Positions 10,721 to 21,699 of a DNA stretch of 64,000 bases are shown here, piece by piece. Position 1 is the stretch's first letter. Each line of letters starts with the position of its first letter. The notes beneath the pieces were generated by a model. The model saw only the letters and a program-made list of their open reading frames with translations, did no database searches and was not told where the DNA came from. The position numbers and the translations under genes are program-made. Source of the DNA: Pleurodeles waltl (taxonomy: Eukaryota > Chordata > Amphibia > Caudata > Salamandridae); assembly GCF_031143425.1 (NCBI RefSeq), contig NC_090440.1, forward strand, positions 1,269,621,123-1,269,685,122, read 5' to 3'.

Positions 10721-13205
10721 GTCAGAGTTGAGTGCAGGGGTAGAGTGTCGTAGAGTGGATTTGTTGGAATTTCTTGGGGTGGAGTAGGAGGAGTAGAGTG
10801 TTGTAGTGTTGAGTAGAGAGTTCCATGACAGAGAGTGTCAGGGAGTGGGATGGAATACGGTGGAGTGGGTTTAAATCGATGGAGGAAGGGGAGTGGATTG
10901 GATTGTAGTAGAGTGGGTTGATTGGATTGGAGTAAAGTGGGGTGGATTGAGTGGGATGGATTGGTGTGGATTGAAATGGGGTGGATTGATATGTGGTGAG
11001 GTGGTGTAGATTGTGGTGGATTTGAGTGCAGTAGATTAGATTGGATTGGGTTGGGTGGTTTGGATTGGTGTAATAGGGCAGGGGTGGATTGGATTGGAGT
11101 AGGGTGGAGTGGGGTCGATTAGATTGGACTGGAGTGGGGAGGATTGGATTGGGATTGATTTGATTCACTGGAGGGTGGATTGGACTGGAGTGGGATGGAT
11201 GGGATTAGAGTGGGGTGGATTGAATTGTAGTGGGGTAGATTGGATTGTAGTGGGTTGTATTGGATTGGATTAGACTGGAGTGCGGTGGATTGGATTGTAG
11301 TGGGGTGGGGTGGATTGGAATGGGGTGGGCTGGATGTTATTGTAGTAGGTGGGCTGAACTGGAATGGGGTGAGGTGGATTGGATTGAAGTGGGGTAGACG
11401 GGATGGATTGGAGTGCGGTGGACTGAACTGATATGGGGTGTGGTGGATTGGATTGGATTGGGGTAGAGTGGGGTGGGTTGGAGTGGATTGGAGTGGATTG
11501 AAATGGGTTGGGGTGAATTGGGCTGTGGTAGGCACGAGGGGTGGACTTAATTCAGGTGGATTGGATTGTGGTGGAATGGATTGGGGTGGGGTGGATTGAA
11601 TTGGGGTGGGCTGAATTGGAGAGAGGTGGATTTGATTGAGTGGGGTGGATTAAGGTGGAGTTGAGTGAATTGAATTGGGGTAGGGTGGATTGGATTGGAG
11701 TGGGGTTGGGTGGAATTGAGTGGAGTGGATTGGAGTGGATTGGACTAGGGTGGGCTGGATTGGATTGGAGTAGGGTGGATTAGATGGGAGTAGGGTGGAT
11801 TGGATTGATTGCAGAGGGGTAGGGTGGATTGAAGTGGGGTAGAATAAGGTAGTTTTTGTAGGTTGGATTGGAATGGATTAGGGAGGATTAATGTGGGCTG
11901 GAGTCTGGTGGAATAAAGTGCATGGTATTGGAGTGAGATGGACTGGGGTGGATTGGATTGGAATGAGGTGGAGTGGATAGTGGTGGACTTGATTGGAGTG
12001 GGGTGAATTGGATTATATTGGAATGGGGTGGGTTGGGTTGGATTGGATTGGAGTGGATTGTATTGGAGTGGAGTGGGATGAATTGGGGTGGGTTGGATTG
12101 GAGTGGATTTGACTGGAGTGAGGTGATTTGGATTGGAGTGGATTGGGGTGGGGTGCGTTTGAGTAGGGTGCATTGGATTGGAGTGGGGTAGAATGGACTG
12201 GGCTGGAATGGGGTGGAATGAATTGGTGTGGGTTGGACTGGATTGTAGTGGGGTGGATTGTGGTGGATCGAACTGGGGTGAATTGGGATGGAGTGGGGCG
12301 GATTGGTTTGGGTTGAGATGGATTGGATTAGAATGGGCCAGGTTATTTTATATGGAAGTGGAGCAGACTGAAATAGGGCACATTGCTTTGGATTTGAGTG
12401 GTCCAGATTGGAGTGGGGCAGATTGTTTTGGATTGGGGCAGATTGGAGTCGGTGAATTGAAATAGATTGGAGAAGGGCAGGTTGTTTTGGATTGTAGTGG
12501 GGCAGGCTGGATTGGGGCAGATTGTTTTTGTTTGGAGTGGGTCAGATTGGAGTGGGACAGATTGGAGTGAGTCAGATTTTATTAGGTTGGATTGGAGTAA
12601 GGTGGGCTAGATTGGGTTGGTGTGGGGTTGATTGGATTGTAGTGGGGTAGATTGGATGAGAATTGGGTGGATTGGTGTGGGGTGAATTGGGATGGAGTGG
12701 GTGGATTGGGTTGGGGTGCATTGATTTGGATTGGAGTGGGGTAGATTCGGAGTAAGGCCGATTCAAGTGGGACAGATTGTATTGGAGTGGGGCAGGCTGG
12801 AGTGGTGCCCATTGTTTTGGATTCAAGTGGGGCAGACTGGAGTGGAGCAGATTGTTTTGAACTGAAGTGGAGCAGATTGTTTTGAATTTAAGTGGGGTGG
12901 ATTGGGGTGGATTGGGGTGGAGTGTATGGGAGTGAAGCATATTGTTTTGGATTTATAGTGGGGCATCTTGTTTTGGATTGGAGTTGGGCATATTGCTTTG
13001 CACTGGAGTGGAGCTGATTGATTTGGATTGGAGTGGTGCTGATTGTTTTAAAGTGGTGCAGATTGTTTTAGATTACAGTGGGGCAAATTGGAGTGGGACA
13101 GATTAGATTGGGGTGGGTTGGAGTCGGGTGGAATGGATTAGATTGGTGTGGGGCAATATGGGGCGGATTATAGTGGGGTGGATTGTAGTGGGATGGATTG
13201 GGGTC
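10721..13205. repeat. Pentanucleotide array (GGATT/GGAGT/GGGGT), ~2.5 kb
   Basis: The plus strand is an almost uninterrupted mosaic of 5-bp words, mainly GGATT, GGAGT and GGGGT, with GCAGATTGTTTT-type variants toward the right end. C is nearly absent from the plus strand, giving extreme strand asymmetry. Long open frames on both strands (for example Asn-Pro-Ile-His-Pro-Thr-rich on the minus strand) arise because a 5-bp period contains no stop word in those frames. They are not genes. Block B carries the array at 33660-36118 with small length changes. Confidence 0.95.
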
Positions 13206-14572
13206 TACTGCATGATTATGAGTTAAACCTTCAATTCATAAATTACACATAATAAAGAAACCATGTTGCTTTTCAGTTTTTTTTTTTAACAAGATAGCTG
13301 TCTTCTTTTGAGAAATGCACCCATTTGCAAAAACAAAAGAAAACATGATGGAAAGTGAGAAAAGATGCCTTGGCAAAATAAAAGAAAGTTAGATATAAAG
13401 TAACTTTGCGATTTTGTCTGTCCTGCTGGGCACGTTTTTGCCAGTCACAAGCCTTCTGTTTGCAGGGTCCTAGAAGATAAAAAGAAGTACCTCAATCATA
13501 TCAGGAGCAGCCGACGGGCACTGATTAACTTGAATCAATCAGTGCTGGGTCCCTGCTCCATAGAGAGGAATTGAAATTATGCTAGCCCTGTAGTGACATA
13601 TTACAAGGCTGTAAAGAAGAATGTCATGCAAGTGCCAGGCGGGCTCCAAGCCTTTTATTCTACACAACAGAGGCTCGCATTTGCATGCTCGACTCTACAA
13701 AGGACCCCCAGGCTCAGCTGTGTCTCCCTCAGGTCTAATAAACAAAAAAGAAGGTATGTGTGCCGGCTCTGCACAACTGCGTCTTTCCCAAAGTATTCAG
13801 AACAAAAAGGAGGACAGATGTGTCATCACAGTTGTTTACTCATTCTGCCACCATTAGCACCAAACACATAATAAACACATGATTAAAGAAAGCCATTCTG
13901 GCCTACCACAGCCTCTTGGCAATGGAATCTAAGGCAGTAAACATATTAATAAAATAAAAATAAAAGATAATCTACTTACAAACAGATGGTCTTGATAAGA
14001 GACGAAGAGATCAGGATGTCAGTGTGGCTTAGTCTCTCATTTGTATTTATATCTAGAAGAAGCAAGGTCTAGTCTTTGAATCAGCTCAGAACTAAAAGCT
14101 TTATTTTGATTTTATGGTGTTCTACAGTGCAGGTAGGAGCCTCAGTAGTACGGACTGGGACCAGGAATACAGATGAGGAAGTAATGAGAGTGACAATAAA
14201 GCCAACCAATAATAAGCAGTGGGTGTGCTGAGCCCACTTGTGATTTCTGTCGGGGGAGATCTAGAATGAGGGTTGGGGTAGTACCGTACCGGATCGTATC
14301 TCCAGCAGGAAGCTAACTTGTATTGGCAAACAAAACGGACTGCGAGATTCCAGCGTACCTTTTGTAACTCTAGTGAACCTCAAGAGATGTTTTTTTTAGT
14401 TGGAGGCACTAAGGTGGGTGACCTATGTACCACTGAGCTGTGCAATTTGTAATGTGGATATCGTTCATGTATTTGTGCTATAAAGGAGCAGGACTGCAGA
14501 TGAAGCACTTCCCTAAAAAAATCGAATTTACTTAGCTCCATAAATAGTAACTTATGCACTTCCCAAGTTGTA
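13206..14572. other. Unassigned sequence right of the array
   Basis: Contains two overlapping 78-92-codon plus frames (13593-13871) with no domain, plus the diverged GGCTCTGCACAACTG-like motifs. Nothing else is supportable. Confidence 0.4.
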
Positions 14573-14573
14573 T

Positions 14574-15111
14574 GGGGCTGATTTAAGAAAAGTGATGCTG
14601 TACCCAGTGCAGCACCACTTTCTTTGCTCCCCTTTGCACCCCTACCGCCACCATGTGTGCGCTGTATTTAAAATATGGTGCACCATGGGGCAGGGTAGGG
14701 GGCAATATTGTCAGAATTCCTGACGCTATTGATGTACTCTGCAGGAGTAGCGCCTACATTTTGGAGCTACTCCTGCAGAGTACATAGAGGCCTATTATAT
14801 TCAATGGCATGCCCCCTTTTAACGCCTGCTTTGAGCAGTGTTAAAAGGGCCAAAAAAATGGCGCACCGAAATCTCTTAGATTTCGTTGTGCCATTTTTTT
14901 GCTCACCCTAAAGGGGGAACGACCCCCCCTTGCCTACATTATGCTTGACTCAGGCATAATTTGGCACAAGTGTTTACAAAGTAGTGCAATGCATGCATCG
15001 CCACTTTGTAAATATGGCGAGTGTAAAAAAACACTTTAGTGATGCATTAGCATAAAAAACATTATGCTATAGTGGTGCTAAGGTGACGCTAGGGCCTCTT
15101 AATTGAGGCCC
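14574..15111. mobile_element. MITE, GGGGCTGATTTAAGA family, 538 bp
   Basis: The left end GGGGCTGATTTAAGAA pairs with the right end (inverted GGGCCTCAATTAAGAG). It contains the CTGCAGGAGTAGCGC...GCTACTCCTGCAG palindrome (about 14738-14778) and paired TTTCGG/AATCTC arms. Abuts another family member with only TAG between them. Duplicated at 37482-38018. Confidence 0.75.
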
Positions 15112-15114
15112 TAG

Positions 15115-15609
15115 GGGGCTGATTTAAGAGCCCTTTAGCATAATTTTCTTTACGCTAATGTGGCCCAACGAGGCCAAAATCGCTGCACCAAATTTACCAA
15201 TTGGCACAATGCATGCATTGCACCACTTTGTAACCCTTTTCACTAAATTATGACTGCGCCAGGCATAAAGTATGCCAGGGGTTGTTCCCCCGTTAGGGGA
15301 GCTGAAGAAAGGGTGCAAAGAAATCTAAAAGATTTCTGTGAGTCATTTATTTTGACACTTTTAACACCTGCTCAGAGCGGGCATTAAAAGGAAGCACACC
15401 ATTGATTACAATGAGCGTCAACATTTATTATGCTAATCTTGCAAAGCTCAGAACAAGCGTAAATACCTTTGATACTAGTTCCCCTAACTACCGCCATGGT
15501 GTGTCGTATCATAGATACGGCGCACACATGGTGGCGTTAGGGGGCACTAATGGGCACAAGAATATTGGCACTGCACCCTGTGCAGTTCCACTATTCTTTA
15601 ATCAGGGCC
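15115..15609. mobile_element. MITE, same family, 495 bp, TAG target duplication
   Basis: Begins GGGGCTGATTTAAGAGCC and ends in the inverted form (TCTTTAATCAGGGCC). TAG flanks both sides (15112-15114 and 15610-15612). It sits directly against the preceding MITE. Duplicated at 38022-38516. Confidence 0.82.
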
Positions 15610-16057
15610 TAGATGTATTAGCCATATACGTAAAATACTAGCCTCCATGCCTGAGATCCAGGTTCCAAGCTCCACCCAGCGTACTTCATCAATATTGTAA
15701 AATAAATGCATGCGTGTATTTTTTGCAAAAACAAACTGGTCTAACATGGTGGCTAAAAACGTTTTAAATTGACGTAAGAAAAAAGTGACTGTGTGAAGTA
15801 CTTACCTCTAACCGGTATTGCAAGCAAGGAAACTATTTTCCTAATCCGTCAACTGTAGTGAACTTTAGTTAATTTGCACTTTCATTGGCTACATGTTGCT
15901 ATTGTGAAGCTATGCACTTTTATGACAAAATTGTAGTTAATACCACGGCATTAGGGAATTCACTTAAAGCCACTGCTGAATTAAAAGCTTGCAGGTTCTA
16001 AATTTGAGACTGGCACGAGCAACCTGAGAACACTTGCCATACTTTACAAGGAACAGA

Positions 16058-16599
16058 GGGGCAGATTTATGGAAAGTGGTCATGCACCGAGAGCAGCACC
16101 ACTTTCCCTGCACCCCTTGGTGCACCCCACTGCCACCATGTGTGGGCCGCATTTAAAATACGGAGCACCATGGTACAGGGTAGGGGGCAGTAGCGTAATT
16201 CTATGTGACGCTATTTATGTACTATGCAGGAGTAGCGTCAAGATGTTGGCCCCACTCCTCCAGAGTACATAAGCTGCCACTTTAAATAATGGAAGCCCCC
16301 TTTAAAAGCCTGCTCTGAGCAGGTGTTAAAAGTACTGAAAAAAATGTCACAAGGAAATTTCACAGATTTCCTTGCGCCATTCTTTCAGCCCCCCTGTAAT
16401 GGGGGAACGCCCCCCTTGTATACATTATGCCTCATGCAGGCATAATGTGGAGCAAGGGTTTACAAAGTGGCAAAATGCAAGCGTTGCACCACTTTTTAAG
16501 TTTGTCACGTGGAAAATGCCTTGTTAGCACCTCATTTGCGTCTAAATAAATGCTGTGAGCGTGGCACAAGGTGGTGCTAGGGGCTCATAAATAAGCCCC
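16058..16599. mobile_element. MITE, same family, 542 bp
   Basis: The left end GGGGCAGATTTATGGA pairs with the right end, which reads GGGGCTTATTTATGAGC on the other strand. Internal palindromes match its relatives (CCTGCTCTGAGCAGG at about 16310-16324, TTATGCCT...AGGCATAA). Non-coding. Duplicated at 38965-39506. Confidence 0.78.
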
Positions 16600-17436
16600 A
16601 TAGTTGTTGAAGAGCCAGTGATTTAAGCTTTTAATACAGAAAGGCTGTTTCCCATCTTTTGAAAAAGGTGTGATGCTGGACAAATCATTTATTTGCTAAT
16701 TTTGAAGCGCTTTTTTAGGTCTGGCGTAATCCAAGAACATCTGCTTTTTCAGAATTCATATGCACAATACATTGCCTCATAGGTTCTTTCAGCAAGCCCT
16801 CGTTTTCCTTTGGCCTGTTATTCTGCTATTCACATTTTACTTCACCCTCTACTACATGGAAAAATAGTTTAGCCCAGTTCACCCATTGGCAAACCATGAT
16901 GTTAATAAAGGCCAGGTGTCTCTCAGAATTGAATGATGCTGACAGCTGCTCTGGGACAGAGGAAAGTCAGACTGATCTCGCCTTGGAGAAGAGCCTGCTC
17001 ATCAGACATAGGGGTGAGTGAATTTTTTATTTTTTTTATTTTGTGAAATTTTTGACAACATATGCGAAATGCTAACTTGGCCTTTAGCACTGTAATTCAG
17101 TATAAATTATTTCCTCATATACAATTTATGGACAAGGACACATTTTGCACAAGAAATGCAAAAATCATGTCACAAACAAAAGCCACACGCATTCCGTTTG
17201 ATCACGCTGTTCTTTTGTTCCTCCAATAGGATTTTTACCCAAACAACGTGGCATAATGTTGTAATTTTCAAGAATTTCATTTAACAAGTGCAACATGAAA
17301 TGCTGGGAATTATGCAAGCAATGCTAGTGTTACAAAAATGTCATACCGGCCTAATCAGTTACATATACCCAGCACATAACATAAACGTGTGTTTGTAAAG
17401 CACACATTCAAAGTGGAGAGTATTTTGCCACTGAAT
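16600..17436. other. No recognisable feature
   Basis: AT-rich. No open frame or repeat of note. Confidence 0.45.
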
Positions 17437-17580
17437 AACAGATGTTTATTGTTACCCAACAGTGCTCATTTGTTTGATCTCAGAAAGATAAACATCTGAG
17501 GGGACCTACTGGGAGTTGAACCTGTGACAATGAAGTTGAACACAAGACTGCATTAGTCCACTGAGTCACCAGACCAGTCT
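17437..17580 (-). mobile_element. tRNA-derived SINE
   Basis: On the minus strand a pol III A-box-like TGACTCAGTGG (complement of 17558-17568) is followed about 40 bp on by a B-box GGTTCAACTCC (complement of 17512-17522), the spacing of a tRNA-like head. A non-tRNA tail follows (AGATCAAACAAATGAGCAC and TAATAAACATC-like words). There is no intact cloverleaf or CCA context, so it is a SINE and not a tRNA gene. The tail resembles the 3' region of old vertebrate CORE/MIR-type SINEs, but I cannot confirm the family. Confidence 0.6.
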
Positions 17581-18438
17581 TTGATGACACGTACAGCAGC
17601 TAGGCCAGAGCGTTCGTACTCTTTGAAATCCCGTGGCCAATGAACAACTGACAAGGGCTTATCTGGCTATTCTTAGATCATCAAAGTATGTCAGCTCTAA
17701 TTGAGTAGGTTTCCACCTGCCTGGCTAGTTGTGAGCATCTGGGTGCCTAAAGTGCTGGCACTGCTCCTCTTAATTACAAGGCAACAGAAGTTACAAGACA
17801 ACAGACTGATTGAAGGAGTTAGTTATATCCTAACGGATAAGTCAACCTATTTATCTCATTAGCAAAAGTCAATTCTGCTAAGTAAAATACATTTCATGAG
17901 AAATTATAGAAGCAGCATTAGAACGTCTGTTATTAACACTCCATAGAAAATTAAACATGTTTACACACTCAATAACTTTGTGATCCTTTGATTTACTAGC
18001 TCCTAAGTATGAAAAAGCTCAGTACAAAATTCAGGGAGGGAAAGGTTTTAACTTAAGTAAGGATGAAAAACAAGATTTTTCCCTTTATCCTGGAAATCCA
18101 AATGGCCAATTTCAGTTGTACAACTGATTGTGTTTTTGTTCAGATGTTTTTAATGTACACGAAAATAAAACAACTGACTATTGCACGCGTAGCTGCGCTG
18201 ACTATTCCCGTCTCAAACAAAACTTGCTACTTTGAGTATGTGGTGGTCTACCTCAATGACTAGAGGGGAATGTTTCCAATATTGCTCTTGAGCAACATAA
18301 TTTAAAAAAAAAAATTGCAAATAAAACCCTCAGCAAACTAGGATCGGGCAGAGCGTGAAGCTACGAACGTCAAGTAAAACTCCTGCCACATGAATGTCAA
18401 ACAGCTAAAGCACCAGCAAACTATGCTCAGAAAATGTA
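17581..18438. other. No recognisable feature
   Basis: Includes a 66-codon plus frame at 18063-18263 without any family resemblance. In the duplicate it is shortened by a substitution, which argues against constraint. Confidence 0.45.
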
Positions 18439-18885
18439 AGGGCATATTTATGAAGGTTTTGTGTTGCACTTGTGCCTGCAAAGCCATGGCTTGATAAATC
18501 CAGAGTAATGCAAAGCAGCTCTAAGCACTACATTGCATTTCCAAAATGTTGGCGCTGCTCCTGTAGAGTACATTGGGGCCCATTCTAAATAAATGAATTC
18601 TTGTTTTAACGCCTGCTCAGAGCAGGCATTAAAAGTGCTGAAAAAAACGGTGGAAGGAAATCTTATAGATTTCCTTGTGCAATTTTTTCAACCCCCTCAC
18701 GGGGGGACACCCACTTTGCATACATTATGCCTGGTGCAGGCATAATGTAGCGCAAAGGGTTATAAAGTGGCGCAAGGCATTCATTGCACCACTTTGTAAA
18801 TATGGCACGAGGATTTTCACCTCGGGCCACATTAGCGTAAAAAAAGATATGCTAATGTGGCGCAAGGTGCAGCAAAGGGCCACAC
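18439..18885. mobile_element. MITE, GGGCATATTTATGAAGG-type, right end eroded
   Basis: The left end is GGGCATATTTATGAAGG. The internal CCTGCTCAGAGCAGG palindrome (about 18612-18626) and TTATGCCTGGTGCAGGCATAA (about 18726-18746) are hallmarks of the family. The right terminal repeat is not clear. Duplicated at 41348-41793. Confidence 0.65.
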
Positions 18886-18939
18886 CCCCTACTGGCAGGT
18901 GGTGATGGAGGTGATAGCAGTGGCTACTGGATACCGGTT

Positions 18940-19215
18940 GCCCAAAACCCTCTCAGTTTGTCTCTTAGGCTGGTTCCCTCATCCCAAAGCAAAGATGGTA
19001 ACAATCAGGTTTGCAAACTTGGTACTAATCCTCGCTAGGCACTAGTTCATAATGGCTTGGAGGACCCCAGAGAGGTACAGGGCACAGCGTTGGCTAGCAG
19101 AATTCCCCAATGGAGCAGATTGTGAGAATACAGTGTTAAGAAGGGAGGTGGACAGGTGGTGCACCTGGGAGGCCGAGCAAGGGCCTGGACACAAATATTG
19201 GAGGACCTGCTGCAG
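18940..19215 (+). pseudogene. L1/Tx1-type ORF2 C-terminal fragment
   Basis: Two adjacent plus frames (18857-19045 and 19052-19237) give VCLLGWFPHPKAK...LVLILARH, then IMAWRTPERYRAQRWLAEF and an ENTVLRREVD...W segment. This resembles the C-terminal end of L1/Tx1 ORF2 proteins, where a short cysteine-containing stretch is followed by a helix ending in an Ile-x-x-x-Trp motif, a x-Pro-x...Trp motif and a Glu-rich helix. It precedes the reverse transcriptase piece at 19886-20599 instead of following it, so the two belong to different insertions or were rearranged. The assignment is by motif memory only. Confidence 0.45.
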
Positions 19216-19239
19216 GTGGGCAGGGATGGCAAAATAGTG

Positions 19240-19885
19240 AGGTTTAATGCTGGTGATCTGAATTTGCCCTAAGGCTATCCAAAGCTTATGCCCACATTGC
19301 ACACCTGCTCCGCACCATCAGTTATGGGGTGTCTCAGCCCGAAAGTCCAGGAACTGCAAGGATAGGCAGTCCAACCCGCAGCACACTCCTCAGGCATCAT
19401 TCATCATCAATAAAGTGCCAGTCATCTCAACCCTACAGGGTCGGTTTAATTTTCTCAGAGTTCTTTCCCCTACATTAACTTCCATTTGTTGGGTAATAGA
19501 ATGTTCAATGCACTTTTCACTATTACTGTTGACCTCTGGCTGGTAAATTATTACTAGTAACTGACATTTCACTAAATACTCTAATCAATTAGCGCATACC
19601 ACTGGGACAAGGCTCATATCCTCGATGTGAAGAGGATGGAAATAACACTTCGGAAGTTTGATGTATTTGTGATGCAAAAACTCAGTAAAATACATTTACT
19701 TTACCCCAGGTACCAGCAGGGTACGCTGGAAGCTCACATTCCAGAACAAGAAATTAAGCTAACGATTTATTTGTTCACCAGAAGTCACTCATCTGGGAGT
19801 GACCGCCTACAGATCAAATTTTATGTAATATACAAATCATGTTTGTTTCCACAACTCCTTCAGTTGTTAAGGCTGGGGTGCGGGT
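19240..19885. other. Unassigned sequence between two L1/Tx1-like pieces
   Basis: Probably includes further unrecognised LINE sequence, because the frame at 19627-20010 leads into the RT region, but no motif can be named. Confidence 0.4.
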
Positions 19886-20599
19886 GTGAGATGGGGTGGT
19901 CTTCCACCCTCCCTGAGCAAGGCCCGGGTTTTATCTATACTGAAATCTGGGCGAATCTCTACTTTTTTTTCATCATATTGCCCATTTTCCCTTTTTTCTA
20001 CGTACTATAAAATCCTTAGTAAAATTATAGTGGACTGTATCATGCCTATCTTGTCATTCTCTCAACCAGAATGGGTTTATCCCGTGCTGGAATACGTTGA
20101 TGAACATTAGAAGTCTCTACATGGTTAAGGGGTTCGTGCCCCAGAGTTGGCCTGGATTAGCATACCTTTCGCTTGACCTAGAGCAAGACTTTAATTTGCT
20201 GAACTGGTAATACTTGTTCTGGGCACTTCGGCGTATTGGCTTTGGTCCACGATTGCTGATCTGGATCCACCTTCTTCACACTAATCCCATGGCCTGAGTC
20301 AAGACTTTGGTGCTACATCTCAAATATTTATCAGCCAACTAAGGGCTTCGACAGAAATGCAACTTATCTCCCATATCGTTTGCCCTGGCTTTTGACTCCT
20401 TGCAACCAGGCTATGAGCACAGGATCACCACTGAAGTATTCCACTGGGAGACAAAACAGATGTCATTTCTCTACATGCTGATGACATGATTCTCTATATT
20501 CGAGAAGTGCGTGATAGTCTAACCCCATTGACATCAATACTCAAGGAATTTGGCATACTGTCTGGGCTCGGGGTCAACTACATTAAGACTCATATTTAA
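19886..20599 (+). pseudogene. L1/Tx1-type reverse transcriptase remnant
   Basis: RT blocks run in order in shifted frames on the plus strand. They are LPPSLSKARVLSILKSGR and YYKILSKIIVDCIMPIL (fingers, about 19896-20046), LSLDLEQDFNLLNW (first Asp, about 20157-20200), then ALRRIGFGPRLLIWIHLL (about 20225-20280). They continue as LHADDMILYI (the YADD box with Tyr changed to His, about 20470-20500) and LKEFGILSGLGVNYIKT (about 20540-20592). The spacing and wording match L1/Tx1 LINEs and differ from the LINE at 4.2-7.9 kb. Several stops and frameshifts make it dead. It ends without the ORF2 tail. Confidence 0.85.
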
Positions 20600-20639
20600 C
20601 AAAAATGATGCACAACTGCACTAGTGCTGTTGAGTGTCA

Positions 20640-20875
20640 AACATATTACCTCTAGCTAATGCCATTCCTTAGCACCATCTGTGTGCCATATAAAATGACG
20701 CACAATGGTGCTAAGGAATGGTTAGCATAAAGAAAATTAAGCTAACCTTTGCGACATGCCGTAAGTAAAAATGACGCTAATGCTGCAAAAGTTGTGTTAC
20801 CACAATTAGCAGCACTTTTTTTATGCTAAACGTGTCAGTGTCCTATTTGACAGCATTAGTGTAAAAAAGAAAAGC
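20640..20875. mobile_element. Hairpin-bearing MITE remnant across the A right boundary
   Basis: CCATTCCTTAGCACCAT (about 20661-20677) and its inverted copy ATGGTGCTAAGGAATGG (about 20704-20720) form a long stem. Downstream AATGACGCTAATGC and TTAGCAGCA arms continue to about 20875. The block B copy stops at 43706 inside this element. Confidence 0.6.
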
Positions 20876-21345
20876 GTGAGCAAGAAAACAAAATTGGGAG
20901 ACAAGATGGAGCATGCAGGCTAACAGAGACCCCAGGGAGAGCCCAATCAGCCCAGTTCCAGCCAGGAGGGACCAGCGAATTCCCAGGAGAAGGAGAAGAA
21001 GAAGCGGGAGTGTCACTTTAGTGAGAAGAAAAATAACATCTGGGTCAGAGAGATGATGGAGCACCAACACCAGCTCTTCGTCACCTCCAAATTGCCTATA
21101 TAGCAGGCAATAGTAGAAAAAAGTCAACAATGTGGCAGAGGACTGTCACTGATTGTAAGAAGCGCTGGCACAATTGCAAGCTGGCCAGGAACTGAAAGGC
21201 AGCACTGCCGACTGGAAGTAGAGACTTGCGCCCCAGGAGAACCTGGATGAGTTGGAGAAGCTGGTGGCAGCGGTTATCCTGGAGGAGCTGTTCACTGGAA
21301 TCACAGGATAGCACAGACTACCAAGAACTATCACAAATGCATGGT
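20876..21345 (+). pseudogene. Decayed Harbinger accessory gene (Myb/SANT-like DNA-binding protein)
   Basis: Read across frameshifts, the plus strand gives a stretch with HFSEKKNNIW, MEHQHQLFVTSKLP, then a Lys/Trp-containing segment and a Glu/Leu/Val acidic stretch. This order of a basic helix, a Trp, a basic linker and an acidic tail is that of the Myb/SANT-like protein encoded by PIF/Harbinger elements, the kind seen intact at 47923-48944. In-frame stops (for example TAG at about 21100) and frame shifts show it is dead. The acidic tail runs into the 111-codon frame at 21226-21561, which is otherwise not credible. Confidence 0.5.
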
Positions 21346-21699
21346 AAGTTGCAGGGGGGGACTTTCTGGAATTTTACAAATGGCGAAACGGGGAGGCACA
21401 TAGGACACACTGAATGCATGAGAAAGGGTCACATCAGGACACATAGGACCAGAATCAAAGGGCCCCATTGCCACCGGAGCCTTACTTTTAGATATGCTCT
21501 GGTGGTGCTATGCACTCCGACATATATACAATGTGGTGTTAAGCCACTTACTGTGGCTTAACACCACCTCGTAACATGGCTCCTACACATGCAGCACATT
21601 GCCTGGAAGGGGCGTGCAATCACTGTGGCTGTGCCACAACAACACCGATTGCATATTGTTGTTGCCCTAGATCAAGGACTACATGTTAACCTGAGGCTG
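21346..21699. other. Unassigned, likely interior of a Harbinger remnant
   Basis: Lies between the Myb-like remnant and the repeat at 21700. No terminal repeat or domain was seen. Confidence 0.35.

Larger units (their letters stand above)
4849..20798. repeat. Block A: parental copy of a ~16-kb direct duplication
   Basis: Matches 27181-43706 in the same orientation and order, feature by feature. By-eye divergence is about 1% in the RT region. At both ends A continues an element that B interrupts: the LINE 3' part to the left and a hairpin MITE to the right. A is therefore the likely source. B is longer mainly because of one MITE insertion (32642-33258). Confidence 0.9.

Noticed and set aside
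10722..12940. Long Asn/Pro/Ile/His/Thr-rich and Gly/Trp/Asp-rich frames on both strands of the pentamer array (also 33671-35873)
   Set aside because: They follow from a 5-bp period without stop words in some frames. Composition is fixed by the repeat and the frames are unrelated to any protein family.
10721..13205. CRISPR array or telomeric repeat
   Set aside because: There are no regular spacers, the unit is 5 bp and degenerate, and it is not TTAGGG.
17510..17580. tRNA gene on the minus strand
   Set aside because: A- and B-box-like motifs are present, but the stems do not pair and a SINE-like tail follows.
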